Counted from the stretch's first letter, positions 42,182-52,358 are shown. The stretch is DNA of 64,000 nucleotides from UBA12481 sp942493265 (GCA_942493265.1 OW818688.1:5208001-5272000), one strand, 5' to 3'. Program-made: numbers and translations. Notes: a model not told the origin generated them from the sequence alone.

Positions 42182-45100
42182 TTAGCTAATGGGTGCATTG
42201 GAATATTTTTTACCTGAAGTCAGCCGGTCAAGGACATCATAAAAGCATGGAATCACAATCAGGGTAAGCAGGGTACTGGTTACCAGTCCACCTATCACGG
42301 CCAGAGCCATCGGGGCCCTGAGTGAAACACTTTGTCCGAAACCGATAGTCATCGGCAATAATCCTAATATAGTGGTCAGACTGGTCATCAGGATCGGCCT
42401 GATCCTCTGATAACCGGCCTGCACAATAGCATCATGCCGGCTTAACCCCTCCATCCTGAGCTTATTCATGGCATCAACCAGAATGATCGCATTATTTACC
42501 GCGATACCAGCCAGCATGATTATTCCGATATAGGCCATCAAATTGAAAGGCATTCCCAGGAAGAAGAACAGCAGAACGGTTCCAACTCCGGCCAGGGGAA
42601 TGGTAAGCATGATGGTAAATGGATGAACCAGTGATTCAAATTGTGAAGCAAGCACCATATATACCAGAACAAGTGAGAGGATCAGCGCAAAACCCAGGTT
42701 TTTCATCGACTCCTTGCGTTTAAGTTCCTCACCGGCCTGCCTGATAGTATATCCCGGAGGTAAAACAATGTTTTTAAGATTAAGATCCATGTTGTTTACA
42801 ACCTGATTCACAGGTGTTCCCTTTTTCAGCTGGGCAGAAATCTGACCCACACGGTTTTGATTGGTACGCAATATTTCCTTGGGCGCGGTAACCTGTTTAA
42901 CTGTGGCAACATCACCCAGGCGGATGGAATTGGCACCCACCTTAAGTATGATATCCTGTAACTGGCTGACTTCCACATCCGGCAATTTCAGCCGGATTTC
43001 AGTCATTTCTCCGTTATAATCAAACTTACCGGCTGAAGTACCGGTCAGCAACTGGGTTACCTGACTGGTTATCTGATCGATGGTAATATTATACATACCG
43101 GCGCGATAGCGGTCAATGATCAGCTCAACTTCGGGGGCTCCAGGCTGAATCGAAGATTGGATATTATACAGGTCGGCATTTTGAAGCATGATGGTTTCAA
43201 CTTCACTGGTGAGCCTTTCGATCTGATCGAAATCCTCCCCTACCACCTCTACCAATACAGGGGCCTCATCGGTACCGAGCGTTGCCTGCAGGGCGGTTTC
43301 GTCCTGAACAAAACTGAACTCGATCTCTGGCATGGAAGAGAAAAGTCGTCCGAGATCAGCCAGCAAGACATCGCTGCTCCGATTTGCCTTTTCTGTTAGG
43401 GAGATCTTTATGGATGCCGTATTTTCACTTTCAAAAATGGATTGGCTGGTTGAAGCGCTGGCTGATGGTCCTACTCGCGCATATAGATTTTTCAGGTCTG
43501 GTCCCAGCAACTCCCGTATCATCTGCTCAAGTGTTTTAACTGCCTGATCGGTACGGGAGAGTTGTGTGCCTTCCGGCAACCTTACGTCAACAGTAAACTC
43601 CCGGGCTTCAGTTCTCGGCATGAATTCACTGCCGATAGGTTTTATCAGCATGGCAGCCACACCCATAAGGATGAGAGACCCTGCAATAACAAACCATTTG
43701 ACCCTTAAAATTTTCTCCAAAGCGGCCGGATACCATTTAAATCCGATTGATTTTACCTGTTTAGCTGCGCTCACCGGTTTAATGAACCGAGCGAACAGCA
43801 TCGGGATAACCAGAATGGCTACAAAAAGGGAACAGATCAAAGAAAAAGCCACTGTCCAGGCCTGATCCTTGAATAATTCACCGGAAGCGCCATGGAGGTA
43901 AACGATTGGAAGAAATACCACTATGGTGGTCAGGGTGGAAGCAGTAATAGCAGCTCCCACCTGAGAGGTACCGGTTATTGCTGCCTCCTTGATGGTCATT
44001 CCCTTTTCCAGGTTCCTGAAAATATTTTCCAGTACAACGATTGCATTATCCACGAGCATCCCCGCACCGAGTGCAAGTCCCCCCAATGTCATAATATTCA
44101 ATGTCAAACCATTGAAGTACATAAGATTGAATGTGGCGATGATCGAAATCGGTATGGCAACACTGGCGATCAACGTGGTACCAATCCTGCGGAGGAAAAC
44201 GAACAGGATAAAAACAGCCAGTGCGATCCCCAGCAGTGCATTGGTTTCCACCTCATTAATGGCTGTCGAGATAAAGGTTCCCTGATCCTGAATGATCTGG
44301 AAAGAATAGCCCGGAAGTGATTTCTGGAGCTTTTCAAACTCCTCCTTAAGCTGCTCAACTGCTTTAACGGTATTAAAACTGGGCTCTTTAAAAATCGCCA
44401 GCCCGATGGCACGTTCGCCGTTTATTCTGACAATATTATCGGGTTCCTTGTTTTTGAACTCCACCTTGGCCACATCCCTCAGAAAAACCGGAACCCGGTT
44501 GCCGGTAGCAACAGAAGTACCAGTAGTTCCGGTAGTTGCAGCTGTTGCCGTTTTAAATCCAACGATAAGCTGTGAGATATCGTTTAGGTTTTCGAAAACG
44601 CTCACCCCTTTAATCACATACTGGGTTCCCATCTCAACGATTGATCCACCGGAAACATTCCGGTTATAGTTGGTGATCTGGGAAGTAATCTCGGAAGTTG
44701 TAATTCCGAAGGCATTCAGGAGATAAGGATTCGTACTGATCAGAACCTCTTTTTGCTCCTGCCCTTCCATTTGAACATCGGCCACACCCTCGAGTCTCAC
44801 CAGTTCATTGCGGAGATAATTCTCGCCAATCTGCCTGAGCTCATCCATGTCAACCATGGTTTCATGCCGCATGGCCACCAGCATCACCGGAGATTGGTTC
44901 GGATCATGCTGGGTTATGGTGAGGGAGGTAATATCGCTGTTCTGGGAATAGGTTCCCAATGCTTTCTGAAGTTCCAGAAAAGCATCGTCCATATCCTTGT
45001 TCCAGGCATATTCTACCGTGATCTGGGCTAACCCGACACGGGTTACCGAAGTCACTCCCATCACCTGACTCTGCCTGATGCACACGGATTCGATCGGATC

Positions 45101-45295
45101 CACAAACAATTTTTCCACTTCTTCGGGAGGACGCTCTCCGGCCTTGATCTCGACGTAGATCCTTGGATTGTTCAGTTTCGGAAACAGATCCGTGCCCAGT
45201 TTTCCAAAGGAAATATACCCCAGCAATACCATCGCCAGGATAAACATGGTAACTGTGACCGGGTATCTGACTGAAAACTCGGTTATCTTTCTCAT
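42182..45295 (-). CDS. RND-family efflux pump permease
   Basis: A 1037-residue inner-membrane transporter of the AcrB/MdtB class, driven by proton influx. It has the usual two-fold layout: TM1, large periplasmic loop, TM2-6, second loop, TM8-12. Key text: RYPVTVTMFILAMVLLGY at the start, the TM4 motif GAGMLVDNAIVVLENIF, GASGELFKDQAWTVAFS, ASQFESLVHPFTIMLTIPL and the TM10 motif GIAVNNAIILVDAM. It is 12 bases upstream of the RND-ABC fusion and 21 bases downstream of the adaptor, so two RND proteins are made together, as for the MdtBC heteromer. Substrate unknown. Confidence 0.95.
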   Translation of the reverse strand: MRKITEFSVRYPVTVTMFILAMVLLGYISFGKLGTDLFPKLNNPRIYVEIKAGERPPEEVEKLFVDPIESVCIRQSQVMGVTSVTRVGLAQITVEYAWNKDMDDAFLELQKALGTYSQNSDITSLTITQHDPNQSPVMLVAMRHETMVDMDELRQIGENYLRNELVRLEGVADVQMEGQEQKEVLISTNPYLLNAFGITTSEITSQITNYNRNVSGGSIVEMGTQYVIKGVSVFENLNDISQLIVGFKTATAATTGTTGTSVATGNRVPVFLRDVAKVEFKNKEPDNIVRINGERAIGLAIFKEPSFNTVKAVEQLKEEFEKLQKSLPGYSFQIIQDQGTFISTAINEVETNALLGIALAVFILFVFLRRIGTTLIASVAIPISIIATFNLMYFNGLTLNIMTLGGLALGAGMLVDNAIVVLENIFRNLEKGMTIKEAAITGTSQVGAAITASTLTTIVVFLPIVYLHGASGELFKDQAWTVAFSLICSLFVAILVIPMLFARFIKPVSAAKQVKSIGFKWYPAALEKILRVKWFVIAGSLILMGVAAMLIKPIGSEFMPRTEAREFTVDVRLPEGTQLSRTDQAVKTLEQMIRELLGPDLKNLYARVGPSASASTSQSIFESENTASIKISLTEKANRSSDVLLADLGRLFSSMPEIEFSFVQDETALQATLGTDEAPVLVEVVGEDFDQIERLTSEVETIMLQNADLYNIQSSIQPGAPEVELIIDRYRAGMYNITIDQITSQVTQLLTGTSAGKFDYNGEMTEIRLKLPDVEVSQLQDIILKVGANSIRLGDVATVKQVTAPKEILRTNQNRVGQISAQLKKGTPVNQVVNNMDLNLKNIVLPPGYTIRQAGEELKRKESMKNLGFALILSLVLVYMVLASQFESLVHPFTIMLTIPLAGVGTVLLFFFLGMPFNLMAYIGIIMLAGIAVNNAIILVDAMNKLRMEGLSRHDAIVQAGYQRIRPILMTSLTTILGLLPMTIGFGQSVSLRAPMALAVIGGLVTSTLLTLIVIPCFYDVLDRLTSGKKYSNAPIS

Positions 45296-45316
45296 GATAA
45301 TTTAGATAGGGCCCGG

Positions 45317-46387
45317 CTATCGGACGATTTTAACTTTTGAACGGTTGCCCAGGGTTTCGAATCCTTCGATAACAACGCGGTCATTTAACAGTAACCCTTT
45401 AATAATCTCAACCGAATCAGGATTCTCCAAACCGGTGGTGATTACTCTTTCCATTGCAGTGTTCTGATCGATCACAAAAACTGTTTTTCCGCGTTGGCGT
45501 GAAACGATAATGCTTTTGGGAATTACAATGGTACTGTCCTTTTTCTGGGTAATAATTTCAGCCTTAATATAGCTGCCTGGGCGCAATCTGAGGTCATCGT
45601 TGGTGATCGTAAGAGCACCTTTGAAATTACGGGTATCCGGATTGATTGCCGGAGAAAGCTGGCTGATCATTCCATACAAAGTATCGTCGGGCAAAGCATA
45701 GTTCAGTACCCTTACTTTTTGATTGACTGACACATGGGCAAGATCTTTTTCCGGCAGCTGAAACTCCATAAACAACTTGCGGTAATCCATAATCTTAACG
45801 AGGGATTGACCGGTGGTCAGTTTATTTCCGGAGGTATAAAACGGAAGATCAACAATCACACCGTCAAACGGAGCTCTCACCACCATTTTAGCCAGCTGCA
45901 GTTCTGCAGCGGCATAAGTATATCTGGCATTGATAAGGGACTGCTCCGAGGTTTTCATTTCGCGCTCGGTGGCACCGCCTTTTTCAAGCAATGATTTTTG
46001 CTTTTTGTATTCATTCTCTGAAACATCAAGGTTCAGTTTCTTTGAATCGATCTGAATACCGTTCACATATTCTGCATCTTCAAATTTCACGAGCAGATCT
46101 CCAGAATTAACCCGGTCACCCAGTGACCAGGGCCGTCCGGTGCGCGGATTGTTCTGCAGCAAATACTTGCCGGACATTTCCGATTTCAGTTCAACCTCGC
46201 GGGTTGGGTACACCGTACCGTTTGTTTCAATAAATTCCTCAATTGACGAAGGCCGGATGTCGAGAACCGACACTGGAACGGCGACTTCAGTTTCGGCATC
46301 AGTTTGCTGGTTCTTGCAACCGTTAACCGCCAGGATGGCTAATCCGGAAAACAGGAAGGTAATCAGGGAGTTTCGACGAGATTTCAT
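45317..46387 (-). CDS. Periplasmic adaptor (membrane fusion protein) of the RND system
   Basis: A 356-residue lipoprotein (lipobox VNGC, Cys24) of the HlyD/AcrA adaptor family that links the inner-membrane pumps to TolC. The order is barrel-sandwich (YPTREVELKSEMSGKYLLQ), alpha-hairpin (about 120-165), second sandwich half (VVRAPFDGVIVDLPFYTSGN), beta-barrel and membrane-proximal domain (PGSYIKAEIITQKKDSTIVIPKSIIV). The alpha-hairpin is short, which is usual for RND adaptors. It is 6 bases after the TolC gene. Confidence 0.93.
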   Translation of the reverse strand: MKSRRNSLITFLFSGLAILAVNGCKNQQTDAETEVAVPVSVLDIRPSSIEEFIETNGTVYPTREVELKSEMSGKYLLQNNPRTGRPWSLGDRVNSGDLLVKFEDAEYVNGIQIDSKKLNLDVSENEYKKQKSLLEKGGATEREMKTSEQSLINARYTYAAAELQLAKMVVRAPFDGVIVDLPFYTSGNKLTTGQSLVKIMDYRKLFMEFQLPEKDLAHVSVNQKVRVLNYALPDDTLYGMISQLSPAINPDTRNFKGALTITNDDLRLRPGSYIKAEIITQKKDSTIVIPKSIIVSRQRGKTVFVIDQNTAMERVITTGLENPDSVEIIKGLLLNDRVVIEGFETLGNRSKVKIVR

Positions 46388-46393
46388 ATCAGT

Positions 46394-47863
46394 TTAGTTT
46401 TTTTTGATTTCGGTTGGTACAATTGAAGTTTTGGTTTCCCAATCATATAAGGTCTGGATTTTCATATTCAGAATTTCGAGCTTGTAATTGATCTGAGCAT
46501 TTATCAGATCCAGTTTCTTGGATGAAAGCTGATTCTGAAAGAGGTTGAGGTCCATACCGGTTAAATCTCCGTTTATATAGCGCTCCTTATTGATATCATA
46601 AGTGAGCTGGGCATTGCGTACGTTCTGCTCAGCAATGGATATCTGGTTCAGGAGATTTTGCAGGTTCCGGTAGGTTTGTCTGACCGTTTGGATAATGGTA
46701 TTCTTCTGATCATCATAGTTAACCTGCTGAGTTTCGATACTGGTTTGCGACGCCTTTATTCTTGCTTTCCTCTCGCCCCAGTCAAAGATCGGGATCTGCA
46801 AACTCAATGATACCTGCTCATTATCACTAGGAGCGTCAAAAATATGCGCCAGATTCTCATCATCACCCAGCAGACCTACTGAAAGCGACAAATTACCGGC
46901 AAATTCATTGAATGCCATGGTTTTAGTCAGATTATCCTGTGCATTTTCGATGCTGATCTGGCGTTGCCTCAATTCCAGACGGTTTTCCAGGGCAAGCTTG
47001 ATTGCATCATTCAGGATAACCGGAACTGAATCCACCACAGGATCAGCAATTACATCCACTTCGCCGAAGATATCCATCCCGATGAGGATTTTGAAATTAT
47101 CTTTTGCATTATCAAGTGAAACCTTTGCGTTTTCCCATGATGATTTACTGGATGCCAGGTTCAATTCAGCCTGATAAAGCTCTTCGAGCCGGGATAACCC
47201 ACCCTCAACCTTATTCTTTATAATCTCAAAATTCGCCTTCTGATTATTATATTCCTCGAGTGAGATCTGAAGCCTCATCTGCTGATTATAAACAGTATAA
47301 AACTGCTGGGTTACCGAACGTTCCAATTGCAGCATCTGGATATTATAGCTGAGTTTGGAGTTCTCGAACGACAACTGAAGGGAGTTCAGTTCCAGCTTCA
47401 TGCGGTTATAGGTAAACAAGGGCTGATCGAACTGTAGCCTGACGTTATTATTGAATTTTTTGGTGACATCATCATATTTCTCAATACTGCTCTGCTGCCA
47501 GAACATTGTATTGGTCAATGAGATGGTACCATCCGTCCAGGGAAGCTGCTGGGAAATATTGAAATTACCCGAACTCTTCAGGTTCTTGGTATTGTAAAAT
47601 TCATTGTCGAGAGCATAAAACACCCTGTCGTTACTATAACTGATCGGATTTAAATTGATCCGGAAATTTGCTTTGTACGATGCTTCGGTAGCCAGCAGCA
47701 ATTGCTGGGTTTGAATCAGGTTCAGCTGTACAATTTTGATATCCGGACTATTTTGGGATGCGATCAGCAATGCATCCTGCAACTTAACCAGTTGCTGTGC
47801 CCATAAGGATCCCGAAAATATCAGGCTAAATAAAAGGGCAGTCAGAAAGGCTTTCTTATTCAT
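46394..47863 (-). CDS. TolC-family outer-membrane efflux protein
   Basis: A 489-residue outer-membrane factor with a signal peptide (ending SLWAQ). The two OEP repeats are seen in the helical segments SYNIQMLQLERSVTQQFYTVY and TIIQTVRQTYRNLQNLLNQI. PIFDWGERKARIKAS is a common family motif before the second repeat. It supplies the outer-membrane channel for the RND pumps of this operon and perhaps for the ABC modules too. It lies 27 bases after the large ABC permease. Confidence 0.94.
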   Translation of the reverse strand: MNKKAFLTALLFSLIFSGSLWAQQLVKLQDALLIASQNSPDIKIVQLNLIQTQQLLLATEASYKANFRINLNPISYSNDRVFYALDNEFYNTKNLKSSGNFNISQQLPWTDGTISLTNTMFWQQSSIEKYDDVTKKFNNNVRLQFDQPLFTYNRMKLELNSLQLSFENSKLSYNIQMLQLERSVTQQFYTVYNQQMRLQISLEEYNNQKANFEIIKNKVEGGLSRLEELYQAELNLASSKSSWENAKVSLDNAKDNFKILIGMDIFGEVDVIADPVVDSVPVILNDAIKLALENRLELRQRQISIENAQDNLTKTMAFNEFAGNLSLSVGLLGDDENLAHIFDAPSDNEQVSLSLQIPIFDWGERKARIKASQTSIETQQVNYDDQKNTIIQTVRQTYRNLQNLLNQISIAEQNVRNAQLTYDINKERYINGDLTGMDLNLFQNQLSSKKLDLINAQINYKLEILNMKIQTLYDWETKTSIVPTEIKKN

Positions 47864-47890
47864 AATTTGTTGTGGTTATTCAATTTGTGA

Positions 47891-50800
47891 TTATTGTTGT
47901 TTTACCCATTTAACGGCATCAGCAACAACCGTGCGACCGGTATTTTTATCATTCATGGTTACTTTCGCGGTATCTGCGGCAAAATAGAATGAACCCAGCT
48001 TATTCCAGCCGGTTTCAGCATTTTTGAGGGCAACGGTTACATCCTCCTTGCCTTCAGAATGAAAAACAGTAAAATGATATTCATCGGTGATCTCAGGCAT
48101 TCCGCCCTGACCGCCGCCCTGCGGGCGCTGGCCACCACCGCCGCCTCCTCTCATCATCGACATGCGGGCAATATTCGGATTCACATAGGTGTATACATCA
48201 TAAAATCCGTCTTTCTGAATGAGGGTACGCCACTCTACCGAAATATCGCCTTCTCCGGATTTTACATAAACAGCCGACCGCACAAAATCACCATAGAAAC
48301 CCGAATTGATAATCGGTGTCCAGAAAATCGGTGGTCTCCAGCTGCGCATACTTTCATAGGGCACTTCCGGATTTTTCTTGTTAATTTTCAGCCACTTAAC
48401 CATACGGCTTACATTAGCTGCCCCAACCAGGGAAAATCCGACATCCTCATTATCCACCACTATCTCGCCCGGTTCGCTCATGGTCAGGATAAGAGGGATG
48501 GGCTTCAGTCCTTCAATGGCTTCAAATCCCTTAATCTGTTCAAGTTTAGGGAATGGATAGCTGATATTATTGGGAAGATTGGTTGAAATCATGGTATTCA
48601 CCGACATGGCCCGGGGTTGCTCATCCAAAACATAGCCTACCTGAATAGCCTGACCGGCAGGTACCACGAGGAATTTATCGGTTGCTGCATTTCTTCCGGC
48701 GAGTGCAAAGGTTGCACCCGTTCTCGAACCGCCTCCACGACCTCCGCCCATGCCTCCGCGACCACCTGAACGCAGGGTGATCTGTAAAAGTCCGCTCTGG
48801 GAAGAGGGGTTCGATACTTCGAACAATAGCTGGTAACGGGTGCGGTCATCCTGCTGGATTTCAACAATCCGAACATGCCCGATCAGATAACCCGGAAGCT
48901 TTTCGCTCACATACCAGTTGGCAGCGAGTGAATCTGCGTTAAACCCGAATTTATCCTTAAAATCTGTTGCAAACTGAGTAAAATCAATCGTCTGGAATCG
49001 TGATTTTGCTATTTCATCCAGAATAAAGGGCATAAAATTATCAGAGCCGGCAACTGCTTCCAGGTAAGTAAAAAAGTATTTTCCTTTTGAATCGATCACC
49101 TGCCGGAGTGCGAGATTATCCATCTCGGTACTCAGCAGCTTTTTAAAAGTCTTTTTCTGCAATTCGGTATTTGCCTGTTCTGAAGCGCTTAATCCGCTCG
49201 TAGCCATGCCGAATCCCCCCATCTGGGTTTCACCGGTATTGGTGAGGTAGGCTTCGATAGCCGTATTCAGTATGGGGTACTGGTCGGATCCGAGATGATT
49301 CACAAACGTGAAAAAATTAGGAAACAGTGAGAATTTCTTATCGGTGTCGGTGGTTGTCGGACCCCCACCCATCCCAAACATCATCTGGTTACCTGAACTT
49401 CCAGGCATGAAATTTTCGGAGATAAAATTACGCAGCACACGAAGCTGGATCTCCTTTTCCGTGAGCGACTCCTCATTTTGTTTACTCCGCTCTTCGGTAG
49501 TCTTGAATTCCTGACTGAATCCCGCACGGCTTAACATGGTGCCCATTTCAGGCAGTAAAATCATTTCGGGCTGGAGAAAATCGCGATGCTTGGCCCATAA
49601 TCTTGAATAGGCATAAAACTGAACAGGAACCTCAACCAGACGCAGTCTCGGGTATGCATATTTCAAGCCCAGCCGGCGCTCGAGATCCTGCTTCATGTCA
49701 CCCACAAATTTTGGAAGGGTATCGGAAATGGAATCCAGCACCGTGCTGAAATAATCATGGTCCTTTATGATGTTCAGTTCAAAATCAACACCGGCAGCTG
49801 TCAGATTCATCGGCTTGTATTTGCCGATGATCAGCGTCATACCCGGGAGCGGGTTCTCAGGGGTAAATACCCAGCTGTTCCCCGAATTCTCCATTTTTCC
49901 CTGCATAACCGGCTGGAGGCCGGCTTTAGTTTCAACCGTAACCGTATATTTTGTAAAATTCCAGGCCGGAAGGATGGATAGGGTTGATCCGTGAAGGACA
50001 CCCGGACGAGGATACCAGGCGCATTCAGGTGTAAGCAGGACGTATTCCGGTTCCAGTATAGCAAATCGTTTACGTACGGAGATCACAAAATCCGGCCCCC
50101 ATTTTTCTGCTGCCTGTTCTTCCTTGATATCCAGGTTACAAACGCGCTCATCGATGGAACCCTGATAAACAAATTCGGCTTTAATGGTTTGCTTTGGGGC
50201 AAGTTCAGCAGGCAGGGTGACAAACACCAGATGGTCATCACGCTCGAAAGATGTTTTGGCGCCATTGATTGATAGTTCTTCCAATTTCAACCCGGGGTTC
50301 AGGGAAAATACCGTTTTCGGGATATTCTGACCGGTTTGGTTGCTCAGTGTCATTTTAGCAGTGATACTGATCGTTTTTAAATGGTGTTTTACCGATAAAT
50401 CACAATCGTCGACACTCAACACCGGAAGCTTATGATTTTTATCATTCAGCGCAATCATTTCCGTACGGAACCGCAAATCCGCTGAAGTGCTGCCGGTATA
50501 GCCGATAATTCCACCAATACCGGCTACTGCTAAAATCAGGGTCATAGCCCAGGAGATGGTAGTTTGCACCTTCGACTGGGGCAACCGCTTCATCAACAGG
50601 ATACTGGCTGATATAAAAGATAATCCGAGTACAAAATAGATCCCACGCTGCAACAATAGCTTTGCTTCAAATCCAAAACCGATCATATCTGAATGAACCA
50701 TCGGCAACCGGAATCCCATGAAGTCGAATATAAAATCGAACTTATCCTTGCCAAAAAACATCACCATCCCGGTATAACCCAGGAGCACTACTAATGCAAT

Positions 50801-51331
50801 AGCCTGGTTCTTAAGAACTGACATGACCAAAAATGAAAATCCGAGCATAAAAATCAAGGATGGGATACTGATGATCAGCGGGTAATAGAGGTAGGCCAGC
50901 CAATCAACACCCTGCTCAGCCATGATAAGGTTCATTATGAGGGCAAGGATAAGCACCAGAATATTCAAAACCATGAAAACAGTAAGGATGCCTATTGTTT
51001 TCCCCCAGATGTATGCCCAGTTGGTCATGGAACGGGTGAAGATCACTTCGGAGGTATCCAGTTTCTTATCCCTTTTCAGAAAATCCAGCGCAAGGAACAT
51101 GGCTATAAAGGCCTGTGTAAGGCTCAATATCAGGATATTAAAATAAGGAATATTGGAGGATATGCCCTGAACAGCCCAATTGCCACTATTATCTTTGAAA
51201 ATAGACATATTGAATCCAAATAGGACCAACAGGATCAAGACCGCAAAGATTCTGAAAAACCAGCTTCTGAAAAGGACCAGCATTTCAAACCATGCAATTG
51301 TTCCGATAGTTCTGATAGTTTTCATGATCAA
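47891..51331 (-). CDS. ABC-2 permease fused to an M1-like and golvesin-like extracytoplasmic region
   Basis: An 1146-residue protein. Residues 1-280 are an ABC-2 permease with about seven helices. Residues 285-830 resemble the M1 aminopeptidase part of known ABC permease/M1 fusion proteins: sandwich text VTLPAELAPKQTIKAEFVY, ILEPEYVLLTPECAWYPRPG, then a helical region. I find no HExxH zinc motif, so the peptidase should be inactive. Gly-rich stretches occur at 855-870 and 1061-1078. Residues 958-1146 (DNEDVGFSLVG, DGFYDVYTYVNPN, ETGWNKLGSFYFAADTAKV, VVADAVKWV) match the golvesin/xanthan lyase C-terminal-like domain. It is 4 bases overlapped with its ATPase gene. It probably binds a substrate or wall component on the periplasmic side. 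Confidence 0.85.
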   Translation of the reverse strand: MIMKTIRTIGTIAWFEMLVLFRSWFFRIFAVLILLVLFGFNMSIFKDNSGNWAVQGISSNIPYFNILILSLTQAFIAMFLALDFLKRDKKLDTSEVIFTRSMTNWAYIWGKTIGILTVFMVLNILVLILALIMNLIMAEQGVDWLAYLYYPLIISIPSLIFMLGFSFLVMSVLKNQAIALVVLLGYTGMVMFFGKDKFDFIFDFMGFRLPMVHSDMIGFGFEAKLLLQRGIYFVLGLSFISASILLMKRLPQSKVQTTISWAMTLILAVAGIGGIIGYTGSTSADLRFRTEMIALNDKNHKLPVLSVDDCDLSVKHHLKTISITAKMTLSNQTGQNIPKTVFSLNPGLKLEELSINGAKTSFERDDHLVFVTLPAELAPKQTIKAEFVYQGSIDERVCNLDIKEEQAAEKWGPDFVISVRKRFAILEPEYVLLTPECAWYPRPGVLHGSTLSILPAWNFTKYTVTVETKAGLQPVMQGKMENSGNSWVFTPENPLPGMTLIIGKYKPMNLTAAGVDFELNIIKDHDYFSTVLDSISDTLPKFVGDMKQDLERRLGLKYAYPRLRLVEVPVQFYAYSRLWAKHRDFLQPEMILLPEMGTMLSRAGFSQEFKTTEERSKQNEESLTEKEIQLRVLRNFISENFMPGSSGNQMMFGMGGGPTTTDTDKKFSLFPNFFTFVNHLGSDQYPILNTAIEAYLTNTGETQMGGFGMATSGLSASEQANTELQKKTFKKLLSTEMDNLALRQVIDSKGKYFFTYLEAVAGSDNFMPFILDEIAKSRFQTIDFTQFATDFKDKFGFNADSLAANWYVSEKLPGYLIGHVRIVEIQQDDRTRYQLLFEVSNPSSQSGLLQITLRSGGRGGMGGGRGGGSRTGATFALAGRNAATDKFLVVPAGQAIQVGYVLDEQPRAMSVNTMISTNLPNNISYPFPKLEQIKGFEAIEGLKPIPLILTMSEPGEIVVDNEDVGFSLVGAANVSRMVKWLKINKKNPEVPYESMRSWRPPIFWTPIINSGFYGDFVRSAVYVKSGEGDISVEWRTLIQKDGFYDVYTYVNPNIARMSMMRGGGGGGQRPQGGGQGGMPEITDEYHFTVFHSEGKEDVTVALKNAETGWNKLGSFYFAADTAKVTMNDKNTGRTVVADAVKWVKQQ

Positions 51332-52224
51332 TACTGTTCTTGCGGTTGATTTAATACCAGCTCCATAAAATAGACATATGCATGTTCCAGGTTCGGTTCG
51401 ATCGCCACGGAGGGATAATTCCCGGTATGCTCTGCCACAACCTGAACATCCCAGCCATTAATGGAAGGGATGGTGGAAATCACATTATATTTTTCTTTGA
51501 CATCTTCAAATTCCCGGTTTGAAACCGACATTTGAAAAACATGACCGCGTGCCTGTGCAACCAGGTCATCCGGCGGACCCTCAAATACCAGCCGGCCTTT
51601 TTCGAGGAGGGCCATGCTGCGGCAGGTGCTGGAAATATCACCCACAATATGCGTGGAGAGGATAATGATCATCTCCTTTTCGGTCATTTTGGAGAGCAGG
51701 TTCCTGAAACGGATTCGCTCATCCGGATCTAGTCCGGTAGTAGGTTCGTCGACAATAACGATTTTCGGGTCACCGATCAGCGCCTGGGCGATACCCAGAC
51801 GGCGTTTCATCCCCCCGGAAAGCTTTCCGGCGCTACGGTCGCGGGCCTCAAAAAGTCCTACCTGCTCCAGCATCCGCTCAACCTCACGGTTGCGGACGGA
51901 GCGATCTTTCAATCCTGCCAGGCGGGCGGAATAATCGAGAAATTCCCAGGTACGGTATTTGGCAAAAAAACGAAAATCCTGCGGAAGGTATCCCAACAGT
52001 GTGCGGACCTGCTTTCGGTTCTTCTGCAGATCCATTCCATTCACCAGCACTTTCCCGTTGCTGGGCTTCATCAGGGTAACAAGTATCCGCATCAGCGTTG
52101 ATTTACCGGCTCCGTTAGGACCTAATAATCCGAACATTCCATCATCGATGACGAGATTGATGTCGGACAGGGCCTTGTTGCCTCCCTTGTAAATCTTGTT
52201 CAGGTTTTCTATTCTGATTTCCAC
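51328..52224 (-). CDS. ABC transporter ATPase, first gene of the export operon
   Basis: A 298-residue ATPase with Walker A GPNGAGKS (35-42), Q-loop GYLPQDFRFF, signature LSGGM (135-139), Walker B KIVIVDEPTTGLDP and STHIVGD. The C-terminal 80 residues (FQMSVSNREFEDVKEKYNVI) are an extension also seen in the ABC domain of the RND fusion, and both share ERIRFRNLL after Walker B, so the two are paralogues within one operon. It pairs with the large ABC-2 permease, whose ATG overlaps its stop. Its upstream region has a hairpin terminator that isolates it from the DUF6249-like gene. Confidence 0.95.
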   Translation of the reverse strand: MEIRIENLNKIYKGGNKALSDINLVIDDGMFGLLGPNGAGKSTLMRILVTLMKPSNGKVLVNGMDLQKNRKQVRTLLGYLPQDFRFFAKYRTWEFLDYSARLAGLKDRSVRNREVERMLEQVGLFEARDRSAGKLSGGMKRRLGIAQALIGDPKIVIVDEPTTGLDPDERIRFRNLLSKMTEKEMIIILSTHIVGDISSTCRSMALLEKGRLVFEGPPDDLVAQARGHVFQMSVSNREFEDVKEKYNVISTIPSINGWDVQVVAEHTGNYPSVAIEPNLEHAYVYFMELVLNQPQEQY

Positions 52225-52304
52225 GGTTGAGTTTAAGATTTAGCTTTTGGATAAAGATATACGCTTTAGGTTTAAATGAGAGGGTTGTTAAAAGATGTTA
52301 AATG

Positions 52305-52337
52305 AAAAACCGCAACGGATTGACCATTGCGGTTTTC
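52305..52337. terminator. Terminator between the DUF6249-like gene and the export operon
   Basis: AAAACCGCAA (52306-52315) pairs with TTGCGGTTTT (52327-52336), so A/T runs flank the stem on both strands. It starts 22 bases past the stop of the minus-strand gene at 52359. Confidence 0.75.
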
Positions 52338-52358
52338 TAATTCCTTAAAGGTACCAGG

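Noticed and set aside
36736..52224. Type I secretion system
   Set aside because: TolC and an adaptor are present, but the adaptor is of the RND class, the ABC proteins are ABC-2 type without fused exporter domains, and no RTX substrate is seen.
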